Assembly: GCF_032854445.1 (NCBI RefSeq) | Contig: NC_088302.1 | Coordinates: forward strand, 19,031,338-19,095,337 | Length of the DNA: 64,000 nt | Source of the DNA: Liolophura sinensis | Taxonomy: Eukaryota; Mollusca; Polyplacophora; Chitonida; Chitonidae | Direction of reading: 5' to 3' | Part shown: positions 1 to 13,056 of the stretch, piece by piece | Layout of the letters: every line of letters begins with the position of its first letter | How positions within the stretch are numbered: position 1 is the first letter of the stretch | Translations under genes and position numbers: made by a program | The notes under the pieces: generated by a model | Database searches by the model: none | The model's input: the letters and a program-made list of their open reading frames with translations, nothing else | Told to the model about the DNA's origin: nothing

Positions 1-2398
1 CATCTGTAGCACATTGTTTCTGGGTCACGTGAACTTGCATCTGTCCCTGAAGCTGGCATAGGGATGAGATTCTGGGGCAGGGAAAACAGCTAGAACACTG
101 GAGTGTTGTTGCCAGTTTTTTTTCCAACACTGTTTATCTGCCCCAATTCTGATGTATCCTTCTTGAACAACACATGCCTGTTGATCACACTGTTCTTAGG
201 TAATGCTGCATCCTGGCGTCAAGTCACATCACACTGACAAATTAAACCTCCGTGTCTCAGAGTCTCTTGCGTACATGAACCAGTCTGGGCTACATGTTGG
301 GTCAGACTAACTTTAATTACCCTAATTCATTGTTTTGAAAGATTGTGCGAGAAATTTGGAGTATAGAGAAATAATTTGCACAGTTTTATGAAGCTAGCAT
401 CTTTATTTGGCATTCTTTCCAAAATATTTGTACATTCCACTGAAAAAAAGTGCTTTCGAGGTCGAAAAGGTTGAAGATTTACAGTGGTCATGTGCAAGGC
501 AAATATAGTTTTTATATGGAACATTTACAGTAGCAGTCAGCTTTAATAAAGGTCATGGGCAGCAAGCCAGTAGCTCATGACTAGCACACTTTTGACACAC
601 TGCTTGCAAGCCTCTAGCATTAATTTTGCTGAGGATATAGAATTATTGCACCCAGAGATCAGAGATACCAAAACCTAGTCATAACTTCTACACATAAACT
701 AACTTGTTATTGACTATCATCATGCTACAGAGATGTCCCTAGAAAAGTTATGGCCTGGTTCATGCTGTATTGGAGTTAAAACGTAAAAGGGAAGCAAAAG
801 AAAAACACATCGTGTTTGTACAGTTTGCTCTGGGATGTATATTATTTGATCAATGTCAGAGTAAGACAGAGCTTTGTCAAATGAAGCCAACACAGTTAAA
901 TTGTCTGAAGGATCCGTGATTACAATAATAAATTGCTGTTTTAAATGGAAATCTCATTTGAATTGAGTAATATTTTTCTGCTAAATTTTCTACATTTTGA
1001 AAAAAAATTACCTTTGTTATAAAGAAGAAATCAAATTCAGAGGTTTATGCAACTTATTTATTTTGAGTAGATTCTTCAGGAGCCATTGTTGAAAAAATAA
1101 GCCTTGTAGACTATTTCTGTTATGGTACCACTACCTATATAGACTAGAACCATTACCATAAGGCATATGGCTTTTCACAAATTGAGCATCTTGGCCCTAA
1201 TATTTCAGCGAGCACAAGCCATGGTTTATTGTGAGGTGCACCACTGACCAGGGCTAATTGTGTTTGGGTGAGAGTTCCATTAGTGGAGACCTTGTTTATA
1301 CAGCGTGGAATTGGTGCGTTTGTATTGCACAAGTCACTCTGGGGAACGTTTAGTGATGATATTCCTACCGATGACCCTTATACAATTTTCCACAAGATTC
1401 TGCAGAACGGAATAAAGCAGAGAGGCAAGATTTGGTGTAAAAACTACAGACAAATATCTTACTGTTTTATGTATAAAGCAGTTTGTGATTTTGTAACAGT
1501 AAAGATTTCATTTTTTCCATAAAGTAGGTTAAGGTACAAATTTAAGTTTCCAAATTTTTCTTCGATGGAGAAGGAAAAAAGATTTTCAGAAACTACATCA
1601 AAAACTGTCTTAAATCTTTTTTCAATTTCCTGCAGGTTTCTGTCATCATTTACATTGGGTATTTTGTTTAAGTGAGATTGATACACCTAATTTTCCAATA
1701 CTTTGCCTGGCCCATTTTTTTTAAGGTTTCATCAGCTTTTAACGTGTTAAATTCCACATGTATATGAAATAATGCAACAAATGGCATACGCATTTATCTG
1801 TCAAGGAATGGAAATGAAATCAAGAAGAGCCAAGAATAATTTGTGTCATATTATGTATTTCTTTTTATTATTTATACATCAGTGAAATCCCAGTATTTCC
1901 TTCACTGATAAAAATGATATCTTCACTGGTTAGATATCACTTTTGTTATTACATTTTGTTATTACACTGCTGGAGACCTTGACCCATGACCCACAGTTGA
2001 CCTTGCCGGAACTACTTTTGTACTTGCCGTCTGCTACATACACGTCTGGATTTCACATCCGCCGTGAAGTCTTCATGGACTGCATCACAAGGACATGCAC
2101 TTCCTCGCAATATATAGTTCGCCAAAAAAAAAAAAAAAACTTGATGTGCTTAATTTACATAAATACCTATATTGCATTAGCATTAAGCACCTTTATGGAA
2201 TGTATAGTTACTTACAGACAGCGTTTAAAACTGTAAAAAGGTTTTGTGAGCGTGTATGAATAGAATCAGAAATATAACAAAGATGGCACATTGCATATTT
2301 TTTTTTCACGGATGCAACAAATAAACTGATATGCATTTATGTACATGTAGAGAAAATGTCAGGATATAAATAATATAGAGAATATTGCACAGTGATGA
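1..2398. other. Noncoding, AT-rich, no feature recognised
   Basis: Only short homopolymers (poly-A at 2126-2140) and chance ORFs are seen. CpG dinucleotides are rare: about 10 in the first 1,200 bases by eye. Confidence 0.6.
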
Positions 2399-2485
2399 TT
2401 GAATACCATAAATATTGTTCTGGTGAAAGGTAGACATGATAAAATGTTTTCTACCTCTCACTCGAACAATATTTATGGTACTCAA
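2399..2485. ncRNA. miRNA-precursor-like hairpin
   Basis: Arms 2399-2433 and 2451-2485 are inverted copies of 35 nt with 31 matches. Both carry ACCATAAATATTGTTC (as its complement in the 3' arm). The 17-nt loop can close further through ACAT/ATGT. The roughly 87-nt foldback with a few scattered mismatches has the size and shape of an animal pre-miRNA. Either strand could be transcribed. I do not recognise a known seed; a short foldback transposon remnant is the alternative. Confidence 0.4.
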
Positions 2486-5400
2486 CGTGCTTTCATTGCC
2501 ATTCATGGTAACCTACTGACAATAAACTTTTGATAGAAATCATGAGTGGCACACCCTTTTGGCTGCCTGAGTCTCACATTTGTTGAAGGCCATTTGTCTT
2601 CCATTAATATGCGATGTGCAAGTTTGACATCTCATGTGGGAAAGTTTATCAGTAACTATGCCATAATGTTGGTGGTTCATCCTGTGTGCTCTGATTATCT
2701 CCTCCCATAAAACTGACCACCTTCACCCAAGTGAAATTGGCAAATATTCAACAATTCAACAAATGAATATGACTAAAGTAAATCAGCTACCAAATCTACA
2801 AATATATACACAGAGATGTGCCTATATGTATGCTGGATACTTGGTAGTGCTTTACTGAACAGATATATGGTGTGAAAGACATAAGTTGAACATGCTTTTA
2901 AGTGAGCATGTTAAGAATGCTGAAAAGTGTTGACAGGTTGGATGGTGTGGAGTTTCCTGTTGGCTGGCAGGTATTGCTCCAATGTCTTTGCCCGACATGC
3001 CAAAACCCCAGGTTTTTCCCAATGCCCCATTAGTTTTTTTTTAAGATCCTTATCTTCTCTCCTGCCAGGAGTGGTTAACTCCTTGACATAGCTGTTCGTC
3101 TTGGGGGCAAGGTGTTGACACAGGTAAGTCAATCTGTTAATACTCACCTGATAGCAGTCGTTAACCCGTGTGAGGTATAGCTGTACATATATGCCATAGT
3201 CAGAGTTCTGTTTGTCAGCAGGCCAAATCCCCTGACCAGCCCCACTCTGCTTTGACTGCAGGCTTTGAACTGTTTACCGAGTGAGAAGTCAGTCACCTAT
3301 ATAGCAGCATGTGCATGCTTCACAGTTTAACCTTTTGATCCAATGTCCATGGTTCGGGACATGTCAGTTGTGAAGTGTCACATACATGCATAATAATTTG
3401 AATTCACCAAGCATTGATCTTGCAGTGTTGCTGGGCATGTGGTCAAGACTTGGGATAATAGATTTTTAGGAAGTCATGTATGCCTCTTCACAGACAAATG
3501 TTGATGAATTAGAGCTTTCACTCCTTGGCTTGAAAGATTGACAGGTATTCTCAGAGCCATGATGAGGAATAATGACACCTGTCAGCATTTTCTTGTAACC
3601 AGAATTAGCAAAAAGAAAGATGTATTATCACCATCTTCTATACATGTATATACATATGTACATCATCAGCATATATTTAGGGAATTGTGAGAAGCCTTTA
3701 AATATAGTTACGGACGTTTTTTATTTTGGGCATAAAAAATTTGCTAAATGTGCTATTATGTACATTCATCTCATCTTGGACAATAATTTGCTTAGTTTTT
3801 CCTCCTTTAAAAAATTACCTTCATTGATTGTTGTCACACTAAGTTTTAATAAAACTTATTATTACTAAATTTAGGTTCTCAATTAACATGAAAAACCTTT
3901 GGAAAATATGGTCTTGAAACCTCACCTTTGAAAATGATTGCTTTTGTTGAATTTCTTAGTAAAAATTGGAAGGAATACTTTGAAGGATTTTAGAAACAGA
4001 TCTCATTTACCTTTCTGTTCAGGAACACATTATTTTCGAATTCAGGTACAGTTTAATTGCTGTCATGCTGCCATGTGTTTTCGTACAAAGTAGATGTTAA
4101 CCCTTATTCATTTAGAGCTTTGGAGTCTTAATTCTTCTCTAGGTGTATACATCCATATATTGTTGTAAGAAAAAGATATTTAAATCACTCTGTAAAGATC
4201 ATGTAGATTTGTTCACATAAAAACCTAATTAAATCTGATAACAAAGTTGCAGGCTGGCGTGCAATGCACAAATGAAGTTTGAAGTTTTGTACGATGAGAT
4301 TGGTAAATTAAGTGGAAGGTAGAAAATAAATAAATAAAAAGTTCGTAGTTCTAAGTGAGATTAAACTTTAATTGTAAAATAAAAAAAATCTATAAAGAAT
4401 TAATCATGCCTTTGCTTGTATGCTTCAGTTTAACCTGTGGAGCAATTACATTCTTGAATCTAGAATTGTCCAATCAACCAAGTAATTTACATTTAAATTA
4501 AATTCTGATGGATTATCAAATTAAATTCTGATGGATTATCTAGGCCATGCTCTTGTAATTTGTACCTGCTTACCTCATGGAAATCTCTTTCCTAGTTGTG
4601 TACAGGTGAGTGATGTGGCTCATTATCTCACCTGTCTACACACACAACACTCACTCGCTTGTTTGGGTGAAATTCTACACCCAGGTGTTTAGGACAGGTA
4701 ACAACTTGTGACAGTATTGGGCAATGTGTTCAGATAGCACCTTGTTGACAGGCTTCAAGCTAACACCGTCACAATGCCTAGATCCCAGACCTAATGATTA
4801 CCGTCTAGATCTGAATATGCAGTCTGACACCTGCATTGTTGGACTTGTCTTTATCTAAGGTAGAAGATGACCTGGATCAAGTTACGTACAGTTGCCCTAA
4901 TGATTTTCCATTAGATGCCCCTGCCAGTCTTGCCAGTACCAGAGGGGGTACTATTTGCTTACCCTTGTCTGTTGGTCCATCAGAAGTATAAGCCTTCTTA
5001 AGTCTTTCATTTTTGTGGTGGTGGGGGGGGGGGGGGGGGGAGGGGGACTAATTAATTGGTACAATATGGCTTCAACAATACAAGTTACAAACTAAGTTTT
5101 GGGCCATTGAATCCATTTTCAGTTTAAAAAATTATGGCTGATTTTGTTCTGTTATCAGCTTTCAATATACTTTAAATTTTCAACCTGTTTTTAAAAGCTC
5201 TTTTTGCAGTTTAATGTATGAATAAAGTTATGATGTAATTGATGCTGAAAATAATTGTGTTTGTGTGTTTGTTTTCATCAAAGATACAAGCTTCATAAAA
5301 CTGTGCAAATTATATCTCTACACCCCATCTAGTTCTCACGGAATGTTTCAAAATATTTGTTGCCGGAGCAGTTGAAATGGTCGAAGAATTAAGGTAACTG

Positions 5401-5590
5401 CTTTTGTGACGACTCAAAGCTGGTTAGGGAATATGTATTGCAAAAACAATATTCCTGTATTATTTTTTTTTTTTGTGAAAGCTCTAGGGATTGGCTCTGT
5501 ACCATCTGCATAATTATATTAGAAATACGTGTAATGATAACTACTGTAAAACATGCAAACAGGAGAAATAACTCACTAAAATAGAAAAGG
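2486..5590. other. Noncoding; short duplication and poly-G run
   Basis: AT-rich and CpG-poor. A 23-bp unit around AAATTCTGATGGATTATC is directly duplicated at about 4493-4539. A pure G run of 18 lies at 5023-5040. No gene was recognised. Confidence 0.55.
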
Positions 5591-5594
5591 AATA

Positions 5595-5690
5595 TGCTGG
5601 ATTTGAACCTGCATGAGACTTCCAGGTGTCACATAAAATAGGCCTTAAGTACTAAGACCAGCTGAGAAATACTCTGGCTTTGATCGTCTG
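5595..5690 (-). mobile_element. tRNA-like SINE head remnant
   Basis: On the minus strand the segment reads like a tRNA with a Pol III B box (GCAGGTTCAAATCCAGC) preceded by an A-box-like GCTCAGCTGGTCTTAG. It lacks a clean cloverleaf and is probably a decayed SINE head. Confidence 0.4.
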
Positions 5691-5984
5691 CTGATAGCCA
5701 AGGACAAATGATAGATAGAATACACTGTTGCAAACTTGATGCCCGTTCCCAAGGTCAATTGCTGCAATTAGTTTCGTAAGAGATTTTCAAATAGTTTTGA
5801 AAACTGTTGTTGCTAATTTGATGAGAACTATACAACACAGTGAAAAACAAAGAGCAGAATGGAAACCAGCACCCTGAAATACCTCAGAATATGTCACGGT
5901 TGTATCAAAATTCAGATTTTTTTGTGATGTCATATTTTCGACCAGTGGCAAGCTTTAAAAGTTGTAAACAAATTGCTTCCACTA

Positions 5985-6180
5985 TTGAAGTATTATGCCA
6001 GACATGACACACCACCCAGTCACATTACACTGCACTGGGCCAACCAGTCATGTTTCTTTTCTCAACCTCTCAGTGCTGAGCACAAGCGAGACACCAACAA
6101 GTACCACAAGTCCTTTGATATGATCCGACCTGGGTTTGATACCCAAGGTCTGCTTACTTTGAGGCAGTCGAGGTGGAATT
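5985..6180 (-). mobile_element. Decayed SINE, family E
   Basis: Contains GACACACCACCCAGTCACAT, CCAACCAGTCATG, a CTCAGTGCTGAGC block and GATCCGACCTGGGTTTGAT, which matches the body and head of the element at 40050-40285. The overlapping 141-codon plus-strand ORF is a by-product. Confidence 0.55.
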
Positions 6181-6976
6181 TTTTAGCTAACATTTTACAC
6201 AAATATAATGCATGTATAACACTGGCACGTACTTGCATCATAGCTAGCTTGCATCATTACACATGTATGTTGGTTGTTACAGGTACAGCCACTAGAGTTG
6301 GCTTAATCACTGCACACTATTACTGTGTCATTACCACATGCCTGGTAATATATGGGGTAATGTTAGGGTTGGGTTTAAGTGGTTGGGACCTGGGTTAATG
6401 TCATCCTGTAGACCCAGGATTTACAGTCGAGTTACATTTGGCAGACAAGAATATTGTGAGAAAAATGTACAGTACATAAAACAGGCTAGTACTGTAATTC
6501 TTCAACCTTTTCACATATTCACATGTGGAAAGTTTGTCAGTCTGTCAGAAGTCATCAGTTTACCCCCTGCAGTTGTAGGTTTCCTCATCCAGAGATTAAC
6601 CGGCCATAATTTAATAAAAGTGAAATATTTTTGAGTGTAGCGGTAAAGTGTTACCCAGTTCCAAGAAAAATGTTAAAAAGGTACCATGGAAATTATGTGG
6701 AACACAGCTAACCATAGCTAACTGCAAAGAGATTTATGTTGATCAAATAATTCAATGCCTGAAGTGAAGAGTCAAAAATTTTTGATAGTTTTCGGTAAAA
6801 TTTGCCTAGTGTGACCTGATAATACTCCTGTATGATGTTGAATCAGGCAGATATGACATTGAGTAGGGCAAGTATGCAGGAAGGTGTCAAGTTCAAAGCA
6901 CCATTTGTAGTTATATCTCAGTAATATGTGATGCCATTTGTTCTTGTGTGAGTCACTCCTGTCAAAAATGTAAATG
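6181..6976. other. Noncoding
   Basis: No element or gene recognised. Confidence 0.5.
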
Positions 6977-7130
6977 ATTCATTTATTTATTGAATTGGTG
7001 TTTTATGCCTTTCTCAAGAATATTTGACCGTTATGGTGGGAGGAAACCAGGCAGAGCCCAGGGGAAGCCATCATCATCTGCAGGTTTTCTTGAGTAAGGC
7101 GTAAAACACCAATCAAATAAATAAATAAAT
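6977..7130. mobile_element. Foldback SINE family A fragment
   Basis: An inverted family-A 3' end (TTATTTATTGAATTGGTGTTTTA, then the GTGGGAGGAAACC body, split here by position at about 6979-7085) is joined directly to a forward tail (TTCTTGAGTAAGGCGTAAAA and an (AAAT)n run to 7130). The result is a head-less palindromic composite. Confidence 0.6.
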
Positions 7131-7141
7131 CATAACAGGTG

Positions 7142-7405
7142 GCCGTCCGTGGCTCCGTTGGTTAGTGCGCTAGCGCAGCGTGATGGCCTAGAAGCCTCTG
7201 ACCAATGCGGTCGCTGTGAGTTCAAGTCCAGCTCAATCTGGCTTCCTCTCCGGCCGTAAGTGGGAAGGTCTGACAGCAACCTGCAGATGGTCACGGGTTT
7301 CACGGGTTCTGCCCGGTTTCCACCCACCATAATGCTGCTGCCACAGTATAGGTGAAAAATTCTTCAATACGGCATAAAACACCAATCAAATAAATAAATA
7401 AATCG
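7142..7405 (+). mobile_element. SINE family A, near full length
   Basis: tRNA-like head with A box (GTGGCTCCGTTGGTTAGTGC) and B box (GAGTTCAAGTCCAGC), then the conserved body and (AAAT)n tail. It is flanked by a perfect 13-bp target-site duplication ATCATAACAGGTG at 7129-7141 and 7406-7418. The right-hand copy is separated from the tail by a CG dinucleotide. Confidence 0.88.
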
Positions 7406-8077
7406 ATCATAACAGGTGACTGTATTTGTGATTAATCATTGGAACTTTGTGCCCTCACCTGAGATCATTGCATCCAGTCAATTAATCATACTAATGAGAT
7501 AGTAATTTGGTAGTTGAATTATTTTCTGGTTCTAACCGTGGAACTTGTTTCACCCAGAAATTATGGAATCGTGTTAAGAACAAATTTGAGCTGTCTGTAC
7601 ATTTAAAAACAGATTCCACAACCTGATAAACATAAATGGTTATTATTATAAAACCTTTGGTAAAGTCAGAAACAAATTATTTGAAGAAGTCTTGTACACA
7701 GCAAGGACAAATCAGATGAAGATTTCACCATGAGCTAGAAATTTGTCTAAAGTACTGTATACTGTAGAAAGTATGAGATATGTGAATAATTTGTCTGTGT
7801 TATATCTTTTTAACAATTTTTCTCAAAATTTTTCACTTACTGGTATTTGGACTGGAAGAATAAAGTTTGGTATCGTGTACTAACTAGGAGCTTAAACAGT
7901 GCACAGATAGAAAATTATCAAGTTTTAATGTTGTTGTTGTTTACATTAGCTTCCTGTGCATTTTACATTAATACCTGTCTGTTTACATGGTAATGTAACA
8001 CAATGTCTGTGGGTATGTCTAGATGGTAATAATCACCTATTTTCATGTAAAGACACATTAACCATGTCAATCTTTGA

Positions 8078-8410
8078 CCACCCCTGATAGCACGGTTGGT
8101 AGAGCATCCGCTTCGGGGGCAGTAGATCCTGGGTCAATACTGGGTTGAGTCAGACCTAAGACCTTAAAAAGGCGTTCAGCATCAGGGGGATAGTGCAACG
8201 ACTGGTTGACCCGTATTAGTTTAATGGCTTTGACGGGGCGGCTTACTTGCCTTCGGTAAGTCATCTCAGTGAAGCAGCACTGGATAAAAGAGTGGTAGAA
8301 ATCTGTCCTGCAACAAGGAGGCACATTACATGCACCCTAAGGATTCTTTTGTCGTCGTGTGACTGAAAAATTGTTAAGTATGCAGTTAAACCTTAAGCAC
8401 ACACTCACTC
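8078..8410 (+). mobile_element. SINE family B
   Basis: tRNA-like head (TAGCACGGTTGGTAGAGC, CGCTTCGG anticodon arm), central GACGGGGCGGCTTACTTGCC, and tail GACTGAAAAATTGTTAAG followed by CACTCACTC. Closely related to the copy at 54141-54474. A short TCTTTGA repeat on both sides may be the target duplication. Confidence 0.82.
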
Positions 8411-8835
8411 TTTGAGTTGCGTGTACATGTAGTTGCAAGTCCATTATAGACTGACACCTTAATTTATGTTATGGTTGATTCAGCATGACACAGACCATGT
8501 AGTCTGGCGTCACAAACTCTTTGGCAGCTTATCAAAAGTATCGTATGACATTGTGAAGTATTGTGTAAGGTAGAGCCCTCTGTGTGAACATCATATAGGC
8601 TAACAGGTACATAGAGTCACAACCCATCCAAGGGAGGCAACTGTGACAAGTGAATGTTGAACAATGTGACGATGTATATACGTGTACACTAGCATGGGGA
8701 GGTTACTGTTTTAGTGCAAGCACAATAAGAGGAATCTGTATGACACATAGTTAATAACAAATGATGTAGCTGCCAATTAAATGTGCTTTAAGAAAGCTTT
8801 TAGCTTTATTTGAATAGGAATCACAGCTCTTGTCA

Positions 8836-9106
8836 AGGGCCTCCGTGGCTCAGTTGGTTAGCGCGCCAGCGTAGCGTAATGACCCAGGAGTCTCTCAGCA
8901 ATGCATTCGCTGTGAGTTCAAGTCCAGCTCATGCTGGCTTCCTCTCCGGCTGTACGTGAGAAGGCCTGCCAGCAACCTGCGGATGGCCGTGGGTTTCCCC
9001 GGGGCTCTACCTGGTTTCCACCCGCCATAATGCTGGCCACCGTCGTATAAGTGAAATATTCTTGAGTACGTCATAAACACCAATCAAGTAAATAAATAAA
9101 TAAATA
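8836..9106 (+). mobile_element. SINE family A, full length
   Basis: Complete head (GGCCTCCGTGGCTCAGTTGG), body (TAAGTGAAATATTCTTGAG) and (AAAT)n tail. It is flanked by a 14-bp target-site duplication CACAGCTCTTGTCA at 8822-8835 and 9107-9120. Confidence 0.9.
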
Positions 9107-9120
9107 CACAGCTCTTGTCA

Positions 9121-12100
9121 TGAAGGGACAAATGTATGTAAGCAAAACCTATCTTGTCACATCTCGTGAGAAATTCAGCACAATGTGACAAAATGGAAAT
9201 TTAACATGTTTTATTGCCAAAAGTTAAAAAAAAAAAACAGTGTAAAAAAAAAGTGACTTTGATGTCCACCTCCAAGGTATAAATAAGGTCGTTAATGTCA
9301 AGCTAATAGATTTTGAGATTGGTTTGATAAACTCTGACAAATTTAAGATGCTATGTCGGAAAGTAAAAAAAAAAATGATAATGTCAAAGTCTTGAAACAT
9401 CATGTGAAAATGTTACAGAAACATTAAAATAGTTTGTCAGAGTGTGAAATATCACATGATAAAATATATAAAAAGTCGTAAAACTAACAGGTCAAAGTGT
9501 TAAATATCACATGGGATATTCTGGGACAAGAAACATGAAAATATCACCTGACAAAATGTGACAAATTTAACAAGTGTGTTAAGACAAATATTATAAAACC
9601 AACAAAAAATTAGAAAAACCACATGAAAATGATGCTTCGAATAAAATCATGTAAAATGTGACATGTCAGTGTGACAGAAACACAAATGTAAACATAATAC
9701 ATCAAAGTGTTGTGGTCTCCTAGGCATGATGGATGACCTTAAGGTCTGAGCCACATACTTAGATGTAAATATTGTGCTGCGTTCCTGAAACTTAAGGACG
9801 TACCAGGATTGCTCATTTACAAGGCTTCTCGGGTACAAGAAACCAGAGTTGAGAGTGCATTTAGTTGTAATACTGAAATCATGACACTCTGTAGTGTTTT
9901 TATCTAAAACTGAATACCAATATGCCAAAAAATCAGCCAAGCATATGTCTCAGTACTATCGAAAGAAATAATCTAAATTGAGGTAGTGTAAAAAAATTAG
10001 TCTTTTTTTAGAATGTATATGTAGCATGTATGCTATATGTGTGTGATATCCATCAGAACTTAATTGTCATTTCATCATAATTCTATGAAACATTTAGATG
10101 TACGGATAATTTATAACTTAATGTTCTATGCTGCATATGTTTTTCTTTCTGAGGACAAATGTGCTGATCCAAGTTGTGAGTCAGAGCCTTTAATTAAAAT
10201 CCAATTTGTCAGTGACATTTTCAGCAAATATTTTACTGTCATTGTTTTAATGATATACTTCTTTAAAAAACATGCCAAACATAAACCCGGGCAAAATTTA
10301 AGAATAGAACTTACTCAGATAGGTATTATAAGTATTATATTGCCTCCATACAGTTGCATGAAAAATTTGTTGTACGTGTATTTCACATTTTGCTGAAGCA
10401 CGAGAAGGCTGTATTAATCTGTGGATGAAATAGTTATACAGATAATTAAACATCACTTTTAACAAAGCCATCCACTAATTCAGTTTTCATACGTACTGTC
10501 AGCTAAAGTGATACACATGTCTTTTTTGTAGATATAGATATTCAGTAAAAATTCATAAAATTAGTTTGAAATAAATTTTTACTATAATATTGTCATGGTC
10601 AACCTGTCATTTATATGTAGAGTTCTTTTTATCTATAAAATAGGGGGTAAGAGCGATTTCTTTTGAGATTTCTTTTAAAGTTATGTGTAAACTTTTAATT
10701 CTTACTTCCTGAAATACTAAAAATTTAAAACAGATTATCTTGCATGGTTTAAGAGAGATGTTAATCTCATTAAAACACACGAAGGTATTTTAGTTTTGTA
10801 TATTCATTTCGAAAGATTGTGACTACATGCTTCACATTTCACAAGGCTTCATCGTGCCTTACGGGTAAATGTGTGACCTCAGAGTTCACTCGAGGGGGTG
10901 GTGGGTGTGTCTAATCGGGATTTAATTACAGGATATCCCATACATCTAATTTCGCTAATTTAATCATACAGCCGTTACCCAGATGTTTATTAGACCGTAA
11001 TACCAGAGTTAACATTTTAATACCTCTAAAGCAAACTTCCTTGGGCTGATGTATGAAGTTATAATGGGGTCATCGCTGGTGAATGTACATAATTCTGTCA
11101 GACGTATGGTGCTAGTTATTAATTTAATTGTCTAACCTTTTCAACATGTATCAGTCTGACATTTGGATGGTTTACTAATGTTTTTCAGTCTAGACAGACA
11201 AATTCACTCTATCTGTATATAAGTGTAGTATAAATTCTATTTATCTTACATAGGTGTTTTCAGATTTATTGAAAGTTAAGGGAATACTCTGTTGATGTAA
11301 ATGTAAGTGTTGGCACCAAGAGCAATATTTTAAGACCTTTCTTTACCTATAAAAATGCACTTTTTGGGGCAAAGTTGTAAGTGAAAAGATTTTCGCCTTG
11401 CTGTCATGGTAAAAGGCTCACAGCACCATACTTCTGTATACATATATGATTGCACATGGTCATCATTAGAGCATTTGGATTGATGGAGAGTGTGATAAGT
11501 TTCTTACACTGTGCAGAATTAAAGTTAAAATTGCATGACATATGCCTTAAAAATGTAATTTTTTTTTTCATGACAGTTTATCATAGTGATCAGGAAACGT
11601 GAGACACAGCAATAATCTTATGAGTAACAGATGAATTTGAAACAAATTTCACATGGGATTCAAGAGATTTTAGTGGAATTCTGAAGAAATTTTTCAGGTG
11701 CACGCAAGTTACAATGGAGCAAATACCTACAATAGTCATTCATGGGAAGATTCAGTAGTACGGATATTGCACTCATTAACTTATGTTTTTATAACTCAAT
11801 CACATTTTCAAATTTTTTGGGTTTTGCGTGTACCAAATTTTATTTATTTTAAGTTATTAACCCATGGGTCAGGCGAAAAGAACTTGTTTTTCAGCTGTAA
11901 TACCACCATAATGCTTGTCAGTGGTAATGATTTACAGAGCAGCTGATATACTTACAGTCCAGAAGTTCAGTTATACTGGGTAACCCAAATTCTGTTTGAC
12001 CTTACTTTTCATTTTTTTTTATAAACGCATTTGATATCCTCCTCAGTGTGATCATTTCACCTCTTTAACTTTTGCCAGAAATGCTTTTCCATCTGTGAAT

Positions 12101-12723
12101 TTATGTGTTGCTTGTTCAATACACAGGGCCGAGGTAAAAAAAAAAAAAAAAGTCTGAAGGTAATCTAGCCACATCTTTTTTTGTGTGTATAGGCTTAGCT
12201 GCTACAGTTGTAGCTTCTGACACTCGATCTGCTCACTCAAGAGGGTAACTTAAGTACAAACTTGCGTTGTAAGGTGATAACGCAAGCGTGACTTGATCAG
12301 GTTTGATTTTGTTATCTATCTTTTTCAAACTGTTTTCTGAATTTGTGTTTAATAAAGCTGGTTTTCTTGCCTTTGACCACAAAAATGTGTTGGTGAATTC
12401 CTGTTGGAGGTGATGGAGTGTATTCTCTGCGAAGGTCAAACAAGGCCAGGAAGCTTTATTGCCTCCTCACTCAGAGTGTCACCTGACATTACTTTTTATA
12501 ATGCTTTATGCCCAAAAGCGGGGAGCAGTGAGGCTGCAATCAGTCAGGGCAGGTGCATGCTGTTACCCCCAGACCAGATTAAGTTTAACCTGTAGTCTGA
12601 AAATAAAAATAATGTGATCACAACTGGAAAAAAAAAATCAAAAATATTGTGGGGGTGGAAAAGTATTCACCTCATTCAAGCTTTGTGAGCTTTATTTATT
12701 CTAAGGTTTCAGCAATGTGATGT
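9121..12723. other. Noncoding, CpG-poor
   Basis: No gene recognised. The stretch 9200-9670 is rich in degenerate TGTGACA / ATCACATG words with repeated AAATATCACATG, suggesting an old tandem array. Two less AT-rich, complex blocks (about 10850-11100 and 12230-12600) look unlike repeats and might be conserved noncoding DNA. Confidence 0.45.
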
Positions 12724-13056
12724 TTATTGAAAGTGGATTTGGTCTACTTTGGCTTGGCCGAGAAACCTTAGTCGGATTATCAAGATGTCAGTTAGCAAGG
12801 TGTGTTTGTTGTTCGAGCTGGCACCCTCTTCTTTCCCTCCCAGCCTTAAGTGCTTGATCATGTTCCCTCCAGCTTCCCTTGATCTCCAATCAACTGTTTG
12901 CTTTCTCAAGACGAAGATGTTACAATATGTCAATTGCAAGATCACCGAGATAAATAAACCTCCCAAGAGTGTCATAATAACATCAGGGAACAGCGGCTCT
13001 CTTGTCAGTGACATCCTAGATTGTAAACATTTATGGCCATCAAAATGTTTGTACAA
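12724..13056 (-). CDS. Unrecognised ORF with one transmembrane segment (possible 3' exon)
   Basis: A 110-codon minus-strand frame contains a hydrophobic helix, DVIMTLLGGLFISVILQLTY, then CNIFVLRK and a basic, hydrophilic tail ending DQIHFQ. The stop overlaps an AATAAA (CAATAAAC), and a possible acceptor, TTTACAATCTAG, lies just upstream of MSLTREP. This is the layout of a terminal exon of a single-pass membrane protein, but that acceptor's phase does not fit the Ig2 exon and no family was recognised. The plus strand is also open for 109 codons, so this may be chance. Confidence 0.22.
   Translation of the reverse strand: MYKHFDGHKCLQSRMSLTREPLFPDVIMTLLGGLFISVILQLTYCNIFVLRKQTVDWRSREAGGNMIKHLRLGGKEEGASSNNKHTLLTDILIIRLRFLGQAKVDQIHFQ

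Noticed and set aside
5973-6398. 141-codon ORF (+)
   Set aside because: Its first half is a reversed, decayed SINE; the rest has no motif.
7142-7220. tRNA gene
   Set aside because: A and B boxes are present but the sequence continues into a SINE body with target-site duplications; the same holds for the other tRNA-like heads.
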